From contig NZ_AJVC01000003.1 of NCBI RefSeq assembly GCF_000261365.1, forward strand, positions 1-64,000: 64,000 bases of DNA, read 5' to 3'. The position numbers were made by a program, and so were the translations under genes. Every line of letters starts with the position of its first letter. Position 1 is the stretch's first letter. Below, one piece after another: positions 19,549 to 27,971 of this stretch. This DNA is from Herbaspirillum sp. GW103 (GTDB lineage: Bacteria > Pseudomonadota > Gammaproteobacteria > Burkholderiales > Burkholderiaceae_D). The notes under the pieces were generated by a model. The model was not told the DNA's origin and ran no database searches. It was given only the letters and a program-made list of their open reading frames with translations.

Positions 19549-21369
19549 ATGCACGCCGACCTTCTCCGTCTGACCAGCCCGCTGCCCGGGCATCTCGGTC
19601 ACGACCAGCCATCCAGGGATGAGCAGCAACGCCTGGCCGTACTCGATACCTTCTGTGTGCTCGATACCCAGGCAGACGTGCTGTGTGATCTGGTGACCGA
19701 GCTGGCCGCCACGTTGTTCGGGACCGAGATTGCGCTGGTCTCGCTGGTGGCCGAGAACCGCCAGTGGTTCAAGGCACGGCACGGACTGGATGCGCAAGCT
19801 ACGCCGCGTTCACAGTCCTTTTGCAGTCACGTGATCGAGCAGGACCAGGTCATGGTGGTGCTTGACGCCACCCAGGATGCGCGCTTCGCCGACAACCCGC
19901 TGGTGACCGGTGAACCCGGGATTCGCTTCTATGCCGGCGCCCCGTTGCAGACTGCCGACGGTGTGCGGCTGGGGACCTTGTGCGTGATCGGCAAGTCGCC
20001 ACGCACGCAGTTCGGTCGAGCCGAAAGGCTGACGCTGCGACAGCTGGCGGCCATCGTCATGGCCCGCCTGGACACGCTGCGCGTCTCCAGTTACGTGGAC
20101 AGCCTCACCTCTCTGCCCAATCGCAGCCGCCTGACGGCCGACCTGCACAGCCTCACATCCCTGGGGCAGGGCACGCAGGCGCTGGCTGGCAAGCTGACGG
20201 TGGTGGCCATCGATCTCTGTGATCGTGTCTACCTGCGCGACATGATCAAGGCACTGGGCTGGGACTATGTGGAAGGCTTCCTGATCCAGGCCAAGGAACA
20301 ACTACGCCAGGCGCTGGGCGAGGTGGCGCTGTACCGCATCGGTACCACCACCTTCGCCTACCTGGAGCGGCGCGATATCTGGCAGCAGCAGATGGAGCAG
20401 GTCGAGCGCGCCTTTGCCGAGACCGTCCAATACCAGGGTATTCCGCATCGCCTGGAGATTTCGGCGGGCATCATGCCGCTGGCACAGTGCGATGACATCA
20501 ATGAACTGGTGCCATCGCTGCTGACCGCCGCCGACAATGCGCGTGAGCGCGGCAATCTGTATTGCCGTTATGAGCAGCCGCTGGGGCGTGAGCAGAAGCA
20601 TTTTTTTGAACTGCTCTCGGCCCTTCCCGCAGCCTTGCTCTCGAGCGAGCAGTTGTGGCTGGAATACCAGCCCAAGGTGGCCCTGTCCTCCGGGCAGTGT
20701 GTTGGCGTGGAGGCGCTGCTGCGCTGGCGCCATCCGGTACATGGCGTGATCTCGCCAGGGCTGTTCATTCCGCTGGCCGAGAAGACTGCGCTGATCCGCC
20801 AGGTGACCTTGTGGGTACTGCAGCATGGCATCGAACAGGCCGCGGCCTGGGCGCGCCGTGGGCGGGCCATTCCGGTGGCCATCAACGTGTCAGCACGCGA
20901 CTTCGATAATGACGACCTGGTGCAGACGCTGGTGTTGCTGTTGCGGCAGCACCGCATTCCTGCCGGGCTCATCGAGATCGAGTTCACCGAAAGTGCGATG
21001 AGCAAGAATCCCGAGAAACTCTACGGCAGGATCCAGGAGATCAAGCGCCTGGGCGTGAAGGTGGCCATCGATGACTTCGGTGCCGGTTTCAGCAATCTGA
21101 GCTACCTCAAGAACATCCCGGCGGATTATATCAAGATCGACCAGTCCTTCATCCGGACCATGGAAAGCAATTATTCCGACCAGCAGATCGTGCCGTCGAT
21201 GATCCATCTGGGACAGAAGCTGGGATTCGCCGTCGTCGCCGAAGGCGTGGAAACCGAAAAGTGCCGGCGCATCCTGCACCACCTCGGTTGCGAATACGGC
21301 CAGGGTTATGGCATTGCCCGACCGATGACGGCAGGTGACACCTGGGACTGGATCGCGGCGCGCGACTGA
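19549..21369 (+). CDS. c-di-GMP phosphodiesterase: GAF, degenerate GGDEF, active EAL
   Basis: This 606-residue cytoplasmic protein has a GAF domain (about 30-175), a GGDEF-like domain (about 180-340) and an EAL domain (about 355-600). The GGDEF loop reads IGTTTF, so cyclase activity is lost; such domains often bind GTP and regulate the EAL part. The EAL catalytic set looks complete: E388-A-L in VEALLRW, EFTES, DDFGAGFSNLSYL, the Lys in YIKIDQSFI and the late EGVE. It probably hydrolyses c-di-GMP to pGpG in response to the GAF input. The 13-nt gap to the chemoreceptor points to a joint role in motility control. Confidence 0.93.
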   Translation: MHADLLRLTSPLPGHLGHDQPSRDEQQRLAVLDTFCVLDTQADVLCDLVTELAATLFGTEIALVSLVAENRQWFKARHGLDAQATPRSQSFCSHVIEQDQVMVVLDATQDARFADNPLVTGEPGIRFYAGAPLQTADGVRLGTLCVIGKSPRTQFGRAERLTLRQLAAIVMARLDTLRVSSYVDSLTSLPNRSRLTADLHSLTSLGQGTQALAGKLTVVAIDLCDRVYLRDMIKALGWDYVEGFLIQAKEQLRQALGEVALYRIGTTTFAYLERRDIWQQQMEQVERAFAETVQYQGIPHRLEISAGIMPLAQCDDINELVPSLLTAADNARERGNLYCRYEQPLGREQKHFFELLSALPAALLSSEQLWLEYQPKVALSSGQCVGVEALLRWRHPVHGVISPGLFIPLAEKTALIRQVTLWVLQHGIEQAAAWARRGRAIPVAINVSARDFDNDDLVQTLVLLLRQHRIPAGLIEIEFTESAMSKNPEKLYGRIQEIKRLGVKVAIDDFGAGFSNLSYLKNIPADYIKIDQSFIRTMESNYSDQQIVPSMIHLGQKLGFAVVAEGVETEKCRRILHHLGCEYGQGYGIARPMTAGDTWDWIAARD

Positions 21370-21569
21370 GTCGTTGCCCTCGTGCAGCACCGCCCGGGTC
21401 TCCAACGGTAGCTTGAACGCCTGTGCCAGCAGGCGCGTGAGCCTGCTGACGGCCTCAAGAGGGCAGAAGGATTTCGTGCCACGCATCTGGGCCGTATCGG
21501 CCGACCGCACGGGAAGGGATCAACGCACCAGGGCGCAAGGTATGGCTTGCAGTGAGGATTGGTGAGGCG

Positions 21570-21593
21570 TATATTTCCGTATAGAAATATAAT
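21570..21593 (+). promoter_or_regulatory. Inverted repeat overlapping a TATAAT box before the small lipoprotein gene
   Basis: TATATTTC-N6-GAAATATA is a perfect 8-bp inverted repeat, 21570-21591. Its right arm overlaps TATAAT (21588-21593). It sits immediately before the GGAG ribosome site of the lipoprotein gene, so it could be an operator over the promoter or an mRNA 5' hairpin. No good -35 box is visible. Confidence 0.4.
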
Positions 21594-21607
21594 TTTGGAG
21601 ACTTTCC

Positions 21608-21835
21608 GTGACTGTCCGACCGGTCCCCTTACCATTGGCTTCGCTCGCCATCCTGACCCTGGCGGTGGTGCTGCCGCTGACCTTGGGGGCATGCAGCCGT
21701 TCGCCCAAGGAGCAGCAGGCGTTTGAGCATGCCGAGGAGCAGTACCAGATCAACCAGCGCAACGCCGAACTGGCGCGCACCCAGCCCGAGGGCGAGTCAG
21801 CGGGTGGGGATGAACGCAGTCGGGAGCGCAACTGA
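21608..21835 (+). CDS. Small lipoprotein of unknown function
   Basis: This 75-residue protein starts at GTG with GGAG 8 nt upstream. Residues 1-28 form a signal peptide ending in lipobox LGAC with Cys29. The mature part is only about 47 residues, highly charged and Gln/Glu/Arg-rich (KEQQAFEHAEEQYQINQRN), and probably helical. The residue after Cys is Ser, which favours outer-membrane sorting. I do not recognise the family. The signal peptide, ribosome site and the inverted repeat just upstream support it as a real gene. Confidence 0.65.
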   Translation: MTVRPVPLPLASLAILTLAVVLPLTLGACSRSPKEQQAFEHAEEQYQINQRNAELARTQPEGESAGGDERSRERN

Positions 21836-21852
21836 TCCGCAACGGCACGCCG

Positions 21853-22179
21853 TCATCGATACAGCGCCAGGGCTTGCGCTGCCCAGGCGTTGAGGCTCAT
21901 GCCACGCGCTTCGGCCATCGTGGCCGCATGCGCATGCACCTCGGGCGAGACGCGAACCATGAATTTTCCTGAAAACGGCTTTTGCGGTGCCTTGCCCGCC
22001 TTTGCGCAGGTCTCCAGATAATCATCAACAGCCTCTTCGAAAGCGGCCTTGAGGGTGGCGACAGAGTCGCCGTGAAACCCGACGATATCCTGAATTCCGG
22101 CGATACGACCGATGAAGCTTTCATCTTCGTCGCTGTATTCGATGCGGGCAGCATAGCCCTTGTAGATCATTGTTCCCAT
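21853..22179 (-). CDS. hicB: HicB-family antitoxin
   Basis: This 108-residue protein has the partial RNase H-like HicB fold (YKGYAARIEYSDEDESFIGRIAGIQDIVGFHGDSVATLKAAFEEAVDDYLE) and a C-terminal ribbon-helix-helix-like DNA-binding tail (MVRVSPEVHAHAATMAEARGMSLNAWAAQAL). AAAGGA 8 nt before the ATG at 22179 supports that start; another ATG at 22170 gives an exact ATGA overlap with hicA. It should neutralise HicA and repress the operon. The order toxin-first, antitoxin-second is normal for hicAB. Confidence 0.88.
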   Translation of the reverse strand: MGTMIYKGYAARIEYSDEDESFIGRIAGIQDIVGFHGDSVATLKAAFEEAVDDYLETCAKAGKAPQKPFSGKFMVRVSPEVHAHAATMAEARGMSLNAWAAQALALYR

Positions 22180-22448
22180 TGCGTCATTCCTTTCTCAATG
22201 CGCACTCCTGCGTTGAGCAGGAAGCTGCGGGCATCGCGGATCTGATACGGTTTCGCATCCTTGGATGGATGGGGGCGGTGGAATGTCCCGATCACATCGC
22301 CGATCATGAAGCGCACACGCGATCCGCGTCCCTCGATGACTTGCGCACCCATGGCGATGAAAAGCAATTCGATCTGGTGCCACTCCAGTGAGCGGGGCAG
22401 CGGGTCGCTGAAGATGCTCAACAGGGTTCTTCGATGCGTGCTTTTCAT
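22167..22448 (-). CDS. hicA: HicA-family mRNA interferase toxin
   Basis: This 93-residue protein starts at the ATG at 22448. It belongs to a HicA branch with the sequence STHRRTLLSIF, LEWHQIELLF, GAQVIEGRGSRVRF and FHRPHPSKDA. It lacks the classical GSHH stretch: the place after Gly-Ser is Arg-Val-Arg, so the catalytic His may be one of those in FHRPHP. HicA toxins cut mRNA independent of ribosomes. The gene overlaps hicB by 13 nt and an inverted repeat upstream is a likely operator. Confidence 0.82.
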   Translation of the reverse strand: MKSTHRRTLLSIFSDPLPRSLEWHQIELLFIAMGAQVIEGRGSRVRFMIGDVIGTFHRPHPSKDAKPYQIRDARSFLLNAGVRIEKGMTQWEQ

Positions 22449-22458
22449 GGCGCGAATT

Positions 22459-22478
22459 GGTATCAAAAAATGATATCA
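22459..22478 (-). promoter_or_regulatory. Candidate hicAB operator
   Basis: TATCA-N5-TGATA (22461-22475) and the overlapping palindrome TGATATCA (22471-22478) lie 13-30 nt upstream of hicA in an AT-rich promoter stretch. HicB-type antitoxins repress their own operons from such repeats. Binding is inferred. Confidence 0.45.
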
Positions 22479-22531
22479 TATATGTCGCATATTCCAAAAA
22501 ATAACGGACGGCGCAAGTCGCGATCGAATCT

Positions 22532-25237
22532 TCAATCTTTTCGATCAGCCTGTCGGCACAGGGCCTCCAGTCCGGACAGATCGCCCGTCATCAGCAGTTG
22601 CCGGGCCATGGCTTCGAAGTTTCTGCAGTCAGGATACTGTTGCAGCGCCTCGCACCAGTCGAGCAGATCCGACACCGCCCCCATCTCGATGAGCGACAGG
22701 GCCTGCTGCAGCTCGGCCTGAGGTGGCCGCTGCAGGGGCGGTGCGGCGGCTTGCTCCGGTTCTGAATCCGGCTGCTTCTGCAGGTCCAGCAAGCGGCTGA
22801 TGGTCTCCTGCAGTTCCAGGAAATTGACCGGTTTGAGCAGACAGGCATCGAAATGCTCGCCATCCTCTTCGTCCCGTTCCGGTTGCAGCGTGGCCGACAG
22901 CAACAGCACCGGCACTTGCGGAAGATGCCGGCGTGCGGCCTGCAGCACGGCATCACCATGCAGGCCCGGCAACTGGTAGTCGGTCAGCACCAGCGCCACC
23001 TCAGGAGCATCTTGTGCGGCGATGCGGGCGATGGCACTTTCGCCGTCGGCATACAGTTCCACGGCGAAACCGACGCTGCCGAGCTGGTCGCCCAGCAGCT
23101 GGGCGATGTCGACATGGTCTTCCACCACCAGCACCAGGCGTCCTTCGCCATCGATCACGAGGTGGCCGCTGGCGTCTTCGAGGGCATCGTGGCGGGCGAT
23201 GTCGTGTTCGCTGCCAATGGCTGCCGGCAGGCGCAGCGTCATCGTGGTGCCTTGACCGGGCGCGCTCTCCAGCGCCACCTGGCCCCCCATCTGCTGTATC
23301 CACTGACGCACGATGGCCAGCCCCATGCCGATGCCCGGCTGCGAGCGATCCGCATGGGCGCGCTCGAAGGGTTCAAACACGCGCGTCTGGAAATGCAGCG
23401 GAATGCCGCATCCGGTGTCGCGCACCTGCATTTCCATGACCCCCATGCCGGACTGCGCTGACGCCGGATGCCAGTACACCTGCAAGCTGATCTGGCCATC
23501 GCGGGTGTACTTGGCGGCGTTGTCGAGCAGGTTGCCGAGGATGCGCCTTACCCGGCGGGCGTCCAGCGTGAGCACCGGCGGCAGGCTGGGCGCCACCTGC
23601 AGGCGGAAGGCATTGTGCTGGCGTTGCGCCAGCAGGGCGGCCTCCTGGCCGATCTCCTGCAACAGGGCATGGGCGTAGACGGCGGCCGGCTGCGGCAGGT
23701 CCGGGCGGTCGCCGCGCGCATAGTCGATCAGGTCATTGACCATGGCCAGCATGTGACGTGCACTGCGCACGATGATTCGACCATGGCGCGCGCGCTCGTC
23801 ACCGCCGGTCTGCAGCATGTCGGCAAAGCCGAGGATGGAGGTCAGCGGTGTGCGCAGATCGTGGCTGATGCGGGTGAGAAATCCGGTCTTGGCGCGGTTG
23901 GCCTGGTCGGCCGCCTCCAGCGCTTCACGCAATTCACGGGTGCGGGCAGCGACTGCCTGTTCCAGTTTCAATTGCTCGCGCACACGCTGGTAGAGCATGC
24001 TCCACTGCATCTGCTCATGCTTGCGGTGCAGTTCGATTGCGCGACTGATGACCACCATCGTGCTCATGCACAGCAGTCCCAGCTGGAACAGCGCCGCGAA
24101 ATGCCAGTCCGGCAGCAGGCTGCGCTCGACCAGACCGTTGAGCTCGAGCAGCTTGAGCGACATCCCCAGCCAGGTCAGTGCGAAGGACAGCGTCAGCAAG
24201 CGTGCATGCGCCAGTCCGCGCCACCAGGCATGCAGCATCGAGGCCAGCCAGACCAGGTAGGCCAGGGCAGCGCTGGCATTGGCCAGCGGCGCGGTGAGAC
24301 GATAGTCGCCCAGGGCGGTCCAGCCGGTGATCATCATCAGCAGCACCACCATCCCGGTGTAGACGGTCTTCCAGCCGCGCAGGCGCTCCAGTCCGGCCAG
24401 TACATAACTCATGCGCACGTAGAGCAGGGTGGCCAGACAGCCCAGGGTCGCCGGGGCACGGACCAGCCAGGGAGCGCCTGCGGGAAACAGATAAAGATAG
24501 AGATAGCCCTGGAATGCCCAGATATACAGCAGTCCCGCGAGGATCCATGCTGCCATCCACCCGAAGCCGCGGTCACGCCAGGCGATACCCTGGACCAGCG
24601 TATAGGCCAGCAGCAGCAGGGAGATGCCCAGCACGAAGGACTGAAATGCCAGCTCGCGACCTTCCTCCTGACGAAACGCGGCCGGTTCCCACAGCATCAC
24701 TTTGAGGTCGATGGTCGAATCCCCGGCCACCCGCAGGATGAAAGCGCGTTGCTCACCCGGGGCCAGCGTGAGCGGAAACAAGGCGGTACGGCTGAGGACC
24801 TCCTTTCCTGCCAGCGAATGCAGCGTACCGGCCTGTTGCGGCAGCAGGGACGGGGATGCTGCGCTTTCCCGGCGCGCCGGCAGATACAGCCGGACGTCCT
24901 GCAATCGCGCCGAGTCCAGCGTCAGCCAGCGCGTGAGGTAACGCGGGCCGGGGTTGCGCAGTTCTCCGCGCAGCCAGAAGGCACCGGTGCTGTAGCCTTC
25001 CTGCAGCATGGGCTGGTGCACCGACTCCCATTGTGTACTCTCCAGCACGGTGGCCAGTGGCAAGCTGCCGTCGGCCGTGCGCAGGATCTGCAAGCCCGAT
25101 GTGACCACTGCGCGGCTGGCGACCTGTGTCAGGTCGATGGCCTGGGGCGGCAGGGAGGCCAGCGCAGGCAAGGCGGGCAAGGCCAGCGCAATACCCAGCC
25201 ACCCATGCCACCAACGCCATCGGGACAGTCGCCACAT
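22532..25237 (-). CDS. Hybrid sensor histidine kinase, 7TMR-DISM type
   Basis: This 901-residue kinase begins with a signal peptide (to about 27) and a periplasmic 7TMR-DISM extracellular domain (about 40-170; SAFWLRGELRNPG-like motif TGAFWLRGELRNPGPRYL). Seven transmembrane helices (about 175-385), a coiled linker, HisKA with His459 in RISHDLRTPL, and a HATPase with DTGCGIPLHFQTRVFEPF and GIGMGLAIV follow. A receiver domain carries Asp753 (LVLTDYQLPG). After the receiver a tail of about 75 residues has no family I recognise; it might be a phosphotransfer-like helical region but no clear His motif is seen. The gene starts 10 bases after the stop of the response regulator, so the two form an operon. 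Confidence 0.92.
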   Translation of the reverse strand: MWRLSRWRWWHGWLGIALALPALPALASLPPQAIDLTQVASRAVVTSGLQILRTADGSLPLATVLESTQWESVHQPMLQEGYSTGAFWLRGELRNPGPRYLTRWLTLDSARLQDVRLYLPARRESAASPSLLPQQAGTLHSLAGKEVLSRTALFPLTLAPGEQRAFILRVAGDSTIDLKVMLWEPAAFRQEEGRELAFQSFVLGISLLLLAYTLVQGIAWRDRGFGWMAAWILAGLLYIWAFQGYLYLYLFPAGAPWLVRAPATLGCLATLLYVRMSYVLAGLERLRGWKTVYTGMVVLLMMITGWTALGDYRLTAPLANASAALAYLVWLASMLHAWWRGLAHARLLTLSFALTWLGMSLKLLELNGLVERSLLPDWHFAALFQLGLLCMSTMVVISRAIELHRKHEQMQWSMLYQRVREQLKLEQAVAARTRELREALEAADQANRAKTGFLTRISHDLRTPLTSILGFADMLQTGGDERARHGRIIVRSARHMLAMVNDLIDYARGDRPDLPQPAAVYAHALLQEIGQEAALLAQRQHNAFRLQVAPSLPPVLTLDARRVRRILGNLLDNAAKYTRDGQISLQVYWHPASAQSGMGVMEMQVRDTGCGIPLHFQTRVFEPFERAHADRSQPGIGMGLAIVRQWIQQMGGQVALESAPGQGTTMTLRLPAAIGSEHDIARHDALEDASGHLVIDGEGRLVLVVEDHVDIAQLLGDQLGSVGFAVELYADGESAIARIAAQDAPEVALVLTDYQLPGLHGDAVLQAARRHLPQVPVLLLSATLQPERDEEDGEHFDACLLKPVNFLELQETISRLLDLQKQPDSEPEQAAAPPLQRPPQAELQQALSLIEMGAVSDLLDWCEALQQYPDCRNFEAMARQLLMTGDLSGLEALCRQADRKD

Positions 25238-25247
25238 CGCGCGCACA

Positions 25248-26039
25248 TCAGCGCCGGAACTGGCTGGGGGGCATGCCGAAGCGTTCGCGAAAGGCCGTGG
25301 AGAAATTGGCGGTATTGCTGTAGCCCAGCGCCAGCGCGATGGCGCCGATATCGAGGGTGCTCTCGGAGAGCAGCCGGCGGGCTTCCTTCATGCGTTCTTC
25401 CCGCAGGAAGTCGAATACCGTCACCCCGGCGCAGTGCTTGAAGGCACTCGACAGGCGCCGCGCATTGGTGCCCACTGCCGCGGCCAGCGCATTGAGGCTC
25501 AGCGGCTGGTCCAGCTTGTCGAGCATCAGCCGTCGCGCGGCCTGGAACAATACGGTGTCGAAGGTACTGGACCCGGCTTGCTGGCCAAAGCTGCCCACCG
25601 TGGCCGCAGGGGGCAGCTCGGTATGCAGCAGTGAACGCAGATGCACACACAGGCGCAGGCGCACTTCCTCGAAATCGAAGGGTTTGGTGATGTAGTCCAC
25701 CGCACCGACCGACAGACCATTGACCTTTTCCTCCGTGGACGCCGCCGCCGAGAGGAAGATCAGCGGGATATTGCGCGTGCTCGAGTTGGCCTTGAGCAGG
25801 CGGCAGCTGGTCAGCCCATCGTAGACCGGCATGCGGATATCCATCAGGATCAGGTCCGGCCGTACCGTCTGCGCCTTGCGATAGCCGTCCTGCCCGTCGC
25901 GGGCCACATACAGGCGCGCCCCATGGCGCAGCAGGAAGTCCGACAGCAGCATCCGATCTTCCTCGGCGTCGTCGACGACCAGGATGCGCTGCCCTGCCAA
26001 AGGTCCGGCCAGTGCCGGATGTGCTGATTTGTAGACCAT
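25248..26039 (-). CDS. Response regulator with receiver and AraC-type DNA-binding domain
   Basis: This 263-residue protein has a receiver domain (about 17-135) with Asp23-Asp24, phosphoacceptor Asp67 in LILMDIRMP and Lys in YITKPF. An AraC double helix-turn-helix follows at about 165-263 (LSLNALAAAVGTNARRLSSAFKHCAG and IGAIALALGYSNTANFSTAFRERFGMPPSQFR). The ATG at 26039 has GAGG 6 nt upstream; the frame opens earlier only at GTG. It is the first gene of an operon with the hybrid kinase and is its probable partner. Fusions of receiver and AraC domains are less common than OmpR or NarL types. Confidence 0.92.
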   Translation of the reverse strand: MVYKSAHPALAGPLAGQRILVVDDAEEDRMLLSDFLLRHGARLYVARDGQDGYRKAQTVRPDLILMDIRMPVYDGLTSCRLLKANSSTRNIPLIFLSAAASTEEKVNGLSVGAVDYITKPFDFEEVRLRLCVHLRSLLHTELPPAATVGSFGQQAGSSTFDTVLFQAARRLMLDKLDQPLSLNALAAAVGTNARRLSSAFKHCAGVTVFDFLREERMKEARRLLSESTLDIGAIALALGYSNTANFSTAFRERFGMPPSQFRR

Positions 26040-26599
26040 ATTCGCCTCATCAGAAATGAGCGCGAAGTTACCGCGAAATTTCGACAACACGAAGCGAAAA
26101 TGGTCGGCCAGAAAATATTTTTCCCGCCATCAAAACTATGTGATCAGGAGGCAAAACATCGACGAGTAAATCGTCGAATAAATTCGATATGGCGATGCCT
26201 GCGAGGCAGGAACTGTCAGTGTCCGGGACCTTGGACGTGCTTTCATCGAGATGACATCAACGCGGGGATTTGTGAATTCAAGTTAAAGATGACCTCGCCT
26301 TTTTCAGACCCTGTTTTTCGCATTGAACCAGGGCGCGCATGCAGACAGGTAAAGCAGCGCGTTCTGCCTGCGGCGAATTCTCATCCCGCGAAATATTTTT
26401 CCTTGTGCCAGAACCATGAGGCTGCCTTGCACAACCGCGCGCGCGAAATGCCAGTTCTCTTGCGCTAAATTTTGAGCGCGTCAGGAGGCGGGTGCCGTGC
26501 AGCAATCTTGTGCGCGGCCATGTCACGACGGCAAAGGGTCGGTCCGGCCGTGCCGGTCCGACGTGTCATGGGATTGGATCAAGATCAGGGGAGGCCTGT
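26040..26599. other. 560-bp intergenic region between two divergent regulator genes
   Basis: No gene is supported; the open frames here have no ribosome site or family features. The region is AT-richer than its neighbours near 26100-26190. TCGACGA-N5-TCGTCGA (26159-26177) is a perfect 7-bp inverted repeat that could be a regulator site. The region probably holds both promoters. Confidence 0.4.
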
Positions 26600-27274
26600 A
26601 TGGCCAGCATTTTGTTGGTGCAAGACATCTTGAGAAGTGAACGCCACAGTGCGCTGGGCAGTTTTCTGGAAGCGCAGGGGCACAAGGTCAACCGCGTGAT
26701 GGCCGATGGCGAAGAATTGCTGACGCCGGTGCAGCCCGGCGACATCGCCATCGTGCAGATGGGGCGGGCCAGCGGGGCAGGCTATCTGCTGACTCGGCAA
26801 CTTCGCCAGGCCAGTGCGCGCATGGGCATCCTGCTGTTGGCGGCCGAGCATGAGAGCGCGATGGTCCGTATCGGCGGTCTGGAGCGGGGCGCCGACTTCT
26901 GTGAAGCGATGCCGCAGCGCATGGAGTTGCTCAACGCCTATCTCGATGTGATGCTGCGACGGGTGGCGCCGCAGGCGTGGCGGCTGGACGTGGCCGGACG
27001 CACGCTGCATGCGCCACAACACGATGCGGTGGAAATCAACTCGCGCGAAGTAGCGCTCTTGAAGGCGCTGGCCAACAGCACCCGCCACGCCGCCGACCGC
27101 TGCACCATCGCGCACGCCTTCGGGGTAGATTGGGTGAGCTTCGATGAACGCGTGCTGGAGAAGACCGTCAGTCGTCTGCGCCGCAAGTGGCGCGACAGCA
27201 CCATGTGTGATCTGCCGCTGCGCACCCTGCATGGCGTGGGATATTGCTTTACCGAAGCGATTCAGGCGTGCTGA
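26600..27274 (+). CDS. Orphan OmpR/CadC-type winged-helix regulator with degenerate receiver
   Basis: This 224-residue protein starts at ATG 26600 with GGGGAGG upstream. Residues 1-115 have the length and pattern of a receiver (ASILLVQDILRSERHSALGSFLEAQG), but the phosphoacceptor position is Gln53 (DIAIVQMG) and the acidic pocket is reduced to one Asp. Residues about 125-224 form an OmpR-type winged helix (INSREVALLKALANS; DERVLEKTVSRLRRKW; PLRTLHGVGYCFT). It is likely phosphorylation-independent. No kinase is adjacent on the same strand. Confidence 0.82.
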   Translation: MASILLVQDILRSERHSALGSFLEAQGHKVNRVMADGEELLTPVQPGDIAIVQMGRASGAGYLLTRQLRQASARMGILLLAAEHESAMVRIGGLERGADFCEAMPQRMELLNAYLDVMLRRVAPQAWRLDVAGRTLHAPQHDAVEINSREVALLKALANSTRHAADRCTIAHAFGVDWVSFDERVLEKTVSRLRRKWRDSTMCDLPLRTLHGVGYCFTEAIQAC

Positions 27275-27304
27275 GCTTGCCGTCCCAGGCGTGGCTGGCC
27301 GGCT

Positions 27305-27898
27305 TCAGCCCGCCTGGGCCTGGACCTGGTTGCCCGCTACCACGAACTTGCCGGCGCCCAGGTGATGCAGGGTATGCAGCTCGGCGTTGTCCTGGGTGAA
27401 GTGCCAGTGGCCGCTCTCGAAGATGCGCGCATCGGCGGCGGCGCTGACGACTTCCGCAAACAAGGTGTCGTAGGCATCCTCGGTTTGTCCCTGGGGCAGC
27501 CAGCGGCATTCCATCCAGGCGGCACAGCCCTGTTCCAGTATCGGCATACCCAGTACCGGACCCTCGCAGGCGGGGATCCGGTGACGGGCGAACTTGTCCT
27601 CGTCGCGACCGCTCGTGCTACCCACCGCGTAGGTCAGGTCCATCTGCGCCGCACCGGGGACGATGAGGCCGAAGCTGCCCGATAGCCGAATCAGTTCGCG
27701 GGTGCAGGTGCTCTTGTCGATGACTACGGCGATGCGCGGTGGGGTAAATTCCACCGGCATCGACCAGGCGGCCGCCATGATATTGCGGCGGCCATCATGA
27801 GCACTGGTGACGAGCACGGTCGGGCCATGGTTGATTAGACGACTGGCGTGTTCCAGCGCGACCGGGCGGAAGTGGCTGGTTTGAGGGGACAGGGACAT
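27305..27898 (-). CDS. Flavin reductase-like (FMN-binding split barrel) protein
   Basis: This 197-residue protein starts at ATG 27898 with AGAGGA upstream. VLVTSAHDGRRNIMAAAWSMPVEFTPPRIAVVID at about residues 28-60 matches the FMN-binding N-terminal motif of the flavin reductase/DIM6 family, whose members reduce FMN with NAD(P)H or bind it. HTLHHLGAGKFVVAG near the C terminus is also typical. No monooxygenase partner is adjacent, so its substrate is unknown. An unknown protein gene lies upstream on the same strand, 73 bases away. Confidence 0.82.
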   Translation of the reverse strand: MSLSPQTSHFRPVALEHASRLINHGPTVLVTSAHDGRRNIMAAAWSMPVEFTPPRIAVVIDKSTCTRELIRLSGSFGLIVPGAAQMDLTYAVGSTSGRDEDKFARHRIPACEGPVLGMPILEQGCAAWMECRWLPQGQTEDAYDTLFAEVVSAAADARIFESGHWHFTQDNAELHTLHHLGAGKFVVAGNQVQAQAG

Positions 27899-27971
27899 CG
27901 GGCATTCCTCTTGGCGACAAAGGAGAAAGAGGATGCCATAGATTGCGGCTGCGCATGACTGCCTCCCTTCG

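Noticed and set aside
26100-26468. A 122-codon gene between the two divergent regulators
   Set aside because: It has no ribosome site, no family features, and odd Cys- and Arg-rich composition.
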